Shown here one piece after another: positions 5,660-9,576 of a stretch of 9,576 bases of DNA; positions within the stretch are counted from its first letter, which is position 1; each line of letters begins with the position of its first letter. This DNA is from JABFSC01 sp031389045 (GTDB taxonomy: Bacteria; Desulfobacterota; Binatia; Bin18), in assembly GCA_031389045.1 (NCBI GenBank), contig JANMSE010000376.1:1-9576 (forward strand), given 5' to 3'. Below the pieces are notes generated by a model. It was given only the letters and a program-made list of their open reading frames with translations, did no database searches and was not told where the DNA came from. Position numbers and translations under genes: made by a program.

Positions 5660-7276
5660 TCACCGTGTCCAGCGTAGCCAGCGCTGGAAGATATTCTTGA
5701 CCGTTGGCGTTAATCTCGTGCGGTTGTAAGCATCGGCGACCTTCTTCACCGCCTCGCCTTGGGTCGGGTACGGGTGAATCACGGTGGCGAGGGTGCCGAG
5801 CCCGACCTTGCCAACCATCGCGACCGTAATCTCGTTGATCATGTCCCCAGCGTGGCGTGCGACTATCGTGGCTCCGAGAATCTGGTCGGTGCCTTTCTTG
5901 ACGTGGACTTTGACGAACCCCTCTTCCTCTCCGTCAGTGATGGCGCGATCCACGTCTTTCATCGACACACTAAAGGTATTGACCTCAATCCCCCGTTTTT
6001 GCGCGTCCTGTTCATACATGCCCACATGCGCGATCTCCGGGTCGGTGTAGGTGCACCATGGGACCGTGAGCGCGCTGAGTTTCTTACGGCCAAAGAACAA
6101 CGTGTTCTGAATGACAATACGCGCGGCGGCGTCGGCGGCATGGGTGAACTTGTAGTCCATGCAAATATCGCCCGCCGCGTAGATGCGGGAGTTAGCCGTT
6201 TGTAACTGGTCGTTGACCATGACCCCTTTCTGTTTGTCATACGGAACGCCGACGCCTTCGAGATTCAGCCCTTCGACATTGGGGGCGCGACCGGCCCCCA
6301 CGAGAATCTCATCAACCGTCACCAGTCCCTGTTGTCCATGCGCGGTGAAATGCAGCACTTTACCGTCGGCGGTGCGTTCGACGTGTGAGAGCTGTGAATC
6401 GAGCACCAACTGCACCCCTTCCCGCAGGAAGGTCTTTTGGACAATGTCAGCGGCGTCCGCGTCTTCACGATTAAGGATATGACCAGCATTGTGAAATAGC
6501 GTGACCTCACATCCCAAGCGACGAAACGCTTGGGCCAGTTCACATCCAATGGGGCCACCACCGATGACCGCGAGGCGTTTGGGGCGCTCGGTGAGCGAGA
6601 AGACGGTTTCATTAGTGAGAAAGCCTGCTTCCGCTAAGCCGGGAATTGGCGGGTGCACGGCCCGGGCGCCCGTGGCGATCACCGCGCGCTTGAAGCGTAG
6701 CGTCTTACCGCCAACCTCCACGGTGTCTGGTCCGCTGAAACGACCATCACCAAGAAAGACATCAATACCTAACTGATCGTGAAACCGATGGGCGGAGTCG
6801 TGATGGCTGATACGCGCACGGAGTTTGCGCATCCGTTCCATAACTGCCGGAAAATCAATCGTGGTGCCAGGAGGAACATGAATGCCGAGGTCTGGGGCGG
6901 CGGCTAGATCGCCAAGGACACGAGACGAGCGGATCACGCATTTCGACGGGACACAGCCGACATTCAGGCAGTCTCCGCCCATCAGGTTCCGTTCGATGAG
7001 GGCTACTTTCGCGCCGAGTCCAGCGGCACCGGCGGCGGTGACAAGACCAGCGGTGCCCGCGCCAATCACCACCAGATTGTAGCGCGGCGCGGGTTCGGGA
7101 TTTTTCCAATCGGTGGGATGGACATTCGCGACGAGAATTTTGTTGTGCTCATCCCGCGGGAGGACGTATGGCATCTGGTTGGTTCCTTCCATCGCGTGCC
7201 ATTCCTTGAGGTGGCCATTGGCGATAGGTGTGGTCGCGGCAGCGTGACGTGATGGTATTGGATGTGGCTGACTCAT
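5660..7276 (-). CDS. Mercuric-reductase-like FAD-dependent pyridine nucleotide-disulfide oxidoreductase
   Basis: This encodes 538 residues from the chosen start. An uncharacterised N-terminal extension of about 65 residues precedes the FAD-binding Rossmann motif VVIGAGTAGLVTA (69-81). The redox-active disulfide motif GGDCLNVGCVPSKC places Cys103 and Cys108 as the pair, with an extra Cys113. A second Rossmann motif, VIGGGPIGCELAQAF, binds NAD(P)H. AAGDIC is the second FAD motif. The dimerisation domain ends with HPYPTQGEAVKK, supplying the His/Glu acid-base pair. This is the class I disulfide reductase layout (lipoamide dehydrogenase, glutathione reductase, MerA). MerA's N-terminal metal-binding domain and C-terminal Cys-Cys pair are both absent, so mercury reduction is unlikely to be its job; the substrate is unknown, probably a cytosolic disulfide. 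AGGGAG (7284-7289) seven bases before the ATG at 7276 favours it over the ATG at 7306, which has no such site. Confidence 0.92.
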   Translation of the reverse strand: MSQPHPIPSRHAAATTPIANGHLKEWHAMEGTNQMPYVLPRDEHNKILVANVHPTDWKNPEPAPRYNLVVIGAGTAGLVTAAGAAGLGAKVALIERNLMGGDCLNVGCVPSKCVIRSSRVLGDLAAAPDLGIHVPPGTTIDFPAVMERMRKLRARISHHDSAHRFHDQLGIDVFLGDGRFSGPDTVEVGGKTLRFKRAVIATGARAVHPPIPGLAEAGFLTNETVFSLTERPKRLAVIGGGPIGCELAQAFRRLGCEVTLFHNAGHILNREDADAADIVQKTFLREGVQLVLDSQLSHVERTADGKVLHFTAHGQQGLVTVDEILVGAGRAPNVEGLNLEGVGVPYDKQKGVMVNDQLQTANSRIYAAGDICMDYKFTHAADAAARIVIQNTLFFGRKKLSALTVPWCTYTDPEIAHVGMYEQDAQKRGIEVNTFSVSMKDVDRAITDGEEEGFVKVHVKKGTDQILGATIVARHAGDMINEITVAMVGKVGLGTLATVIHPYPTQGEAVKKVADAYNRTRLTPTVKNIFQRWLRWTR

Positions 7277-7283
7277 TGTGGTG

Positions 7284-7289
7284 CTCCCT
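7284..7289 (-). promoter_or_regulatory. Ribosome binding site fixing the oxidoreductase start
   Basis: AGGGAG lies seven bases before the ATG at 7276. The in-frame ATG at 7306 has no purine-rich site at a suitable distance. Confidence 0.55.
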
Positions 7290-7350
7290 GCATTGGAAAA
7301 ATTCATCTACTGGCGATGAGATGCCAGGTGCACCATCGGGTTTCAGGGAG

Positions 7351-8025
7351 TCACGATTTGTCCTCGGATTTCCGTTCTTTGTCCGCGGCTGAATCCGCAA
7401 GGCGCTTCAAGGTTTTTCTGACGAATTCATCCACTTCACGGGTTGATGGGGTGAAGTCTTCGACTTCTTCAAGGGGACTTGGTTGATGTGGGGTTTGGCG
7501 GCGCGCGCGTTGTCGTGATGCGGAGTGTGAACGGGAGCGTCGATTCGCGTAGACGAGAGGAATGAAGCGCCAGGCGTGCCAGCCATCCAGGGGCGGGAAG
7601 GGAATGAGGTTAAACGCGGCGATGAACAGGTTCATGCGGGTCAACATGCCGAGCAATTGGCTGCCTTCGAGGGTCGCGGACCAGCCCGCGGTGGCTTCTC
7701 CCATTGTGGCGACAACGAACAGCACCAGTTGCGCGAGCACGCCGCCCCAGGCAATGAGCGCCCGCTGTGTATGGCTGACTTCTCCCTCCCACGAACAACT
7801 GCCACCAAGGGCATCCATGTCGATTGACACGACCTCTGCTCCACACCGGCGCACCAAGAGGGCATGGCCAAACTCATGGACGAGAATGATAACGATGAAG
7901 CCCAGCCAGATCATCGGGGCGAACTCAAAGCGCGTAAAAATGACGAGTCCGATTGGGGTTGACCAATGGAGGCGGATCGGAATGCCGCGCCAGTGTCCAA
8001 GCGTCCAATAGCTATGCTTTTCCAT
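7351..8025 (-). CDS. M50-family (site-2-protease-like) membrane metalloprotease
   Basis: This encodes 224 residues. The zinc motif HEFGH (50-54: His50, Glu51, His54) lies in a hydrophobic segment (about 38-58, MIWLGFIVIILVHEFGHALLV). The third ligand motif of the family, NLIPFPPLDG with Asp147, follows in another helix (131-150). A further membrane segment lies at 88-108. Such proteins cleave substrates within or near the membrane. The N-terminus GIPIRLHWSTPIGLVIF resembles the standard first helix of short M50 proteases. The C-terminal tail is unusual: a basic Ser/Arg stretch (about 160-178, RRSRSHSASRQRARR) and a charged helix to the end. It has no PDZ or CBS domain. The open frame extends 45 codons upstream to 8160, but that part is made from a hairpin repeat (8075-8126), so I use the ATG at 8025; no good ribosome site is visible there. 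The next gene, the oxidoreductase, starts 74 bases downstream. Confidence 0.85.
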   Translation of the reverse strand: MEKHSYWTLGHWRGIPIRLHWSTPIGLVIFTRFEFAPMIWLGFIVIILVHEFGHALLVRRCGAEVVSIDMDALGGSCSWEGEVSHTQRALIAWGGVLAQLVLFVVATMGEATAGWSATLEGSQLLGMLTRMNLFIAAFNLIPFPPLDGWHAWRFIPLVYANRRSRSHSASRQRARRQTPHQPSPLEEVEDFTPSTREVDEFVRKTLKRLADSAADKERKSEDKS

Positions 8026-8070
8026 CGCGGCATTGAACCATACTTTGGGGACAGGAGGGAAGGCGCTCAG

Positions 8071-8161
8071 CGAACCGGGGGTTTCAACCCCCGGCGAGAG
8101 GTGGCGTGGGGGCGGTTTCTCCCACGACAAAAATTCCTTTAACTTAATGCCATTGGGCATT
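8071..8161. repeat. Hairpin-rich composite repeat between the M50 and der genes
   Basis: Three stems lie in a row. The first is CCGGGGGTT (8075-8083) with AACCCCCGG (8086-8094) and a two-base centre. The second is CGTGGG (8105-8110) with CCCACG (8121-8126). The third is AATGCC (8146-8151) with GGCATT (8156-8161). Its right end contains the second copy of the 17-mer seen at 3179-3195 (TAACTTAATGCCATTGG). It is probably a dispersed intergenic repeat placed in a divergent promoter region. An open frame runs through it, but the encoded peptide looks like translated repeat. Confidence 0.55.
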
Positions 8162-8202
8162 GGGGGGAAGAAAGTCGCGTGAAAAGTGCCTATAACGCTC
8201 CC

Positions 8203-9576
8203 ATGTCTGATGTCATCGAATCATTACCGTCATCGTCCGTTCTCCGCCGTCTCCCTGTTGTCGCTATCGTCGGCCGCCCAAATGCGGGAAAGTCCACCCT
8301 TTTCAACCGACTTCTTCGTCAGCAAAAAGCAGTCGTTGACGCCACGCCAGGAGTCACCCGGGACCGCAATTTCTCCGAAGCCCAGTGGGAGGGCATTCCA
8401 TTCATCCTGGTCGATACCGGTGGGATCGACTTCCGCGAGACCGATAACATCGCGGCCCAGGTGCAAGCCCAAACGCTCCTCGCCATTACCGAGGCCGATT
8501 TCGTCATCTTTCTCTTTGACGGGCGCGAAGGGCTCAATCCCGCGGATGCCGACGCGGTCGATCTCCTGCGCCGCAATAACAAGCCGACGTTCTTTGTCGT
8601 TAACAAAATTGATACCGAGAGACAGGAAGCGACCGCCGCTGAGTTTTTCGTTTTAGGGCTTGATCCGCTCTTCACGATCTCAACCGCACATGGACGCGGG
8701 ATCGGTGATCTCATGGAAGCGGTCACCGCCGCGTTTCCTTCGTCAGAAGAGCCGACCCAGGATACCTCCGGCGTGGACGCGGAATCGGCGACAAAGGGAC
8801 CGCTCCGCATAGCGATTGTCGGCCGCCCAAACGTCGGGAAATCTTCATTACTGAATCGGTTAGTTGGAGACGAACGCTCCATTGTGGATTCCACCCCCGG
8901 CACCACCCGCGATGCGGTGGATAGTCTCATCGAATGGAACGGCAAACCCATTGTCTTAGTCGATACAGCGGGTGCCCGACGCCGGGCGCGTGTCCACGAA
9001 CGGATCGAACATGCGAGTGTTCTGATTGCTCTGAGAGCACTGGAGCGTGCGGAGGTCGGGTTATTGGTGATCGACGCGGTGGAAGGGATGACCGATCAAG
9101 ACGTGCGGTTAGCCCGCTACGCCTGGGATCGTGGGCGCGGAATGATTCTCGTCGTCAACAAATGGGATGTGGTGCCCCCAGAGCGCAAGAACCAGGCACG
9201 TTACGTCGAAGAGTTACGACATTTCTTCCCGATTACGACCTCACTGCCTGTCGTCTTCCTCTCCGCGCTCACCGGGGCACGGATCAACAAGCTATTGCCC
9301 ATGGTTGAGCAGGTCGCCCAAGCGCACGCGCGCCAAATCCCGACCGCGCAATTGAATCGCTCTTTTCAGGAATGGACGACCCGCACCCCACCACCGAGCT
9401 ATCACGGACGCCAGCCGCGCATCTTCTACGTCACTCAAGTCGGCATCAAGCCGCCCTGCTTGGCGATCTTCACCAGCGCGCCGGAAGGAATTACCCCGGC
9501 CTACACTCGGTATCTGGAGAATCAGCTCCGCGAGCAGTTCGACCTTGCCGGCACGCCAATCAAGCTGAGTTTTCGT
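8203..9576 (+). CDS. der: Ribosome-assembly GTPase Der (EngA), C-terminal end beyond window
   Basis: A double-GTPase protein, open for 458 codons to the right edge. Der is 436 residues in B. subtilis and 490 in E. coli, and the sequence already reaches the conserved final strand (GTPIKLSFR), so little is missing. Domain G1 has GRPNAGKS (24-31), TPGVTRD (48-54), DTGG (71-74) and NKID (134-137). Domain G2 has GRPNVGKS (207-214), TPGTTRD, DTAG (254-257) and NKWD (319-322). A KH-like domain follows from about 360. An acidic linker (SSEEPTQDTSGVDAES) joins the G domains. Der acts in the cytoplasm in late assembly of the 50S subunit and is essential in most bacteria. All GTP-binding motifs are intact. 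The ATG at 8203 has no good ribosome site. An in-frame GTG at 8179 has GGGGAAG eight bases upstream, and TATAAC at 8191-8196 could be a -10 box of a near-leaderless message. Start therefore uncertain by eight codons. Confidence 0.95.
   Translation, partial: MSDVIESLPSSSVLRRLPVVAIVGRPNAGKSTLFNRLLRQQKAVVDATPGVTRDRNFSEAQWEGIPFILVDTGGIDFRETDNIAAQVQAQTLLAITEADFVIFLFDGREGLNPADADAVDLLRRNNKPTFFVVNKIDTERQEATAAEFFVLGLDPLFTISTAHGRGIGDLMEAVTAAFPSSEEPTQDTSGVDAESATKGPLRIAIVGRPNVGKSSLLNRLVGDERSIVDSTPGTTRDAVDSLIEWNGKPIVLVDTAGARRRARVHERIEHASVLIALRALERAEVGLLVIDAVEGMTDQDVRLARYAWDRGRGMILVVNKWDVVPPERKNQARYVEELRHFFPITTSLPVVFLSALTGARINKLLPMVEQVAQAHARQIPTAQLNRSFQEWTTRTPPPSYHGRQPRIFYVTQVGIKPPCLAIFTSAPEGITPAYTRYLENQLREQFDLAGTPIKLSFR

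Noticed and set aside
8319..8951. 210-codon minus-strand frame inside der
   Set aside because: Antisense shadow of the Der GTPase coding sequence, which has all GTP-binding motifs in frame.

Overview
This window is GC-rich bacterial DNA, roughly 55-60% GC by eye. The organism is probably Gram-negative: it has an exported glutathione-peroxidase-like protein, two secreted adhesin-like or carbohydrate-binding-like proteins, and the paraslipin/NfeD membrane pair. The intergenic DNA is full of small dispersed repeats: A/T-rich heptamer arrays, a CCCTCTCCC/GGGAGAGGG hairpin and a GGGGGTT/AACCCCC hairpin. That points to a large, repeat-decorated genome from an environmental lineage. I cannot name the phylum from sequence alone. 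Two genes run off the ends of the window.

Left part (1-2727, minus strand): a two-gene unit encoding secreted proteins. The first gene (2727 to 2032) encodes a 231-residue exported protein with a CBM4/9-like, galactose-binding-type beta-sandwich. Thirteen bases later comes a long repetitive surface protein (2018 to beyond base 1) with a signal peptide, two putative Ig domains, a cadherin domain, a cadherin-like/VCBS-type domain and two copies of a roughly 130-residue repeat. Both precursors carry a Trp-Gly-Gln cleavage region, and the close spacing suggests co-expression.

Middle spacer (2728-3272): no credible gene. It is a mosaic of hairpins and dispersed repeats.

Right-centre (3273-8025, minus strand): a run of membrane- and redox-related genes. 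In transcription order these are an M50-family intramembrane metalloprotease, a mercuric-reductase-like FAD/NAD(P) disulfide oxidoreductase, a possible 35-residue small protein, an NfeD/YbbJ-like membrane protein, a QmcA-type paraslipin and an exported thioredoxin-type glutathione peroxidase. The NfeD-slipin pair is a well-known membrane-organisation module. Linking the other genes to it (envelope quality control and peroxide/thiol stress) is my inference from position only. The 190-base gap before the peroxidase contains a third heptamer array, a four-copy motif at 10-11 base spacing and a hairpin.

Right end (8203-9576, plus strand): the ribosome-assembly GTPase Der, nearly complete, transcribed divergently from the M50 protease across a 177-base spacer that holds another hairpin-rich repeat. 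No tRNA, rRNA, CRISPR array, transposase or phage gene was seen. No clearly new system is evident. The items most worth checking are the heptamer repeat family, the small ORF before nfeD, the phased repeat before the peroxidase and the secreted protein pair.
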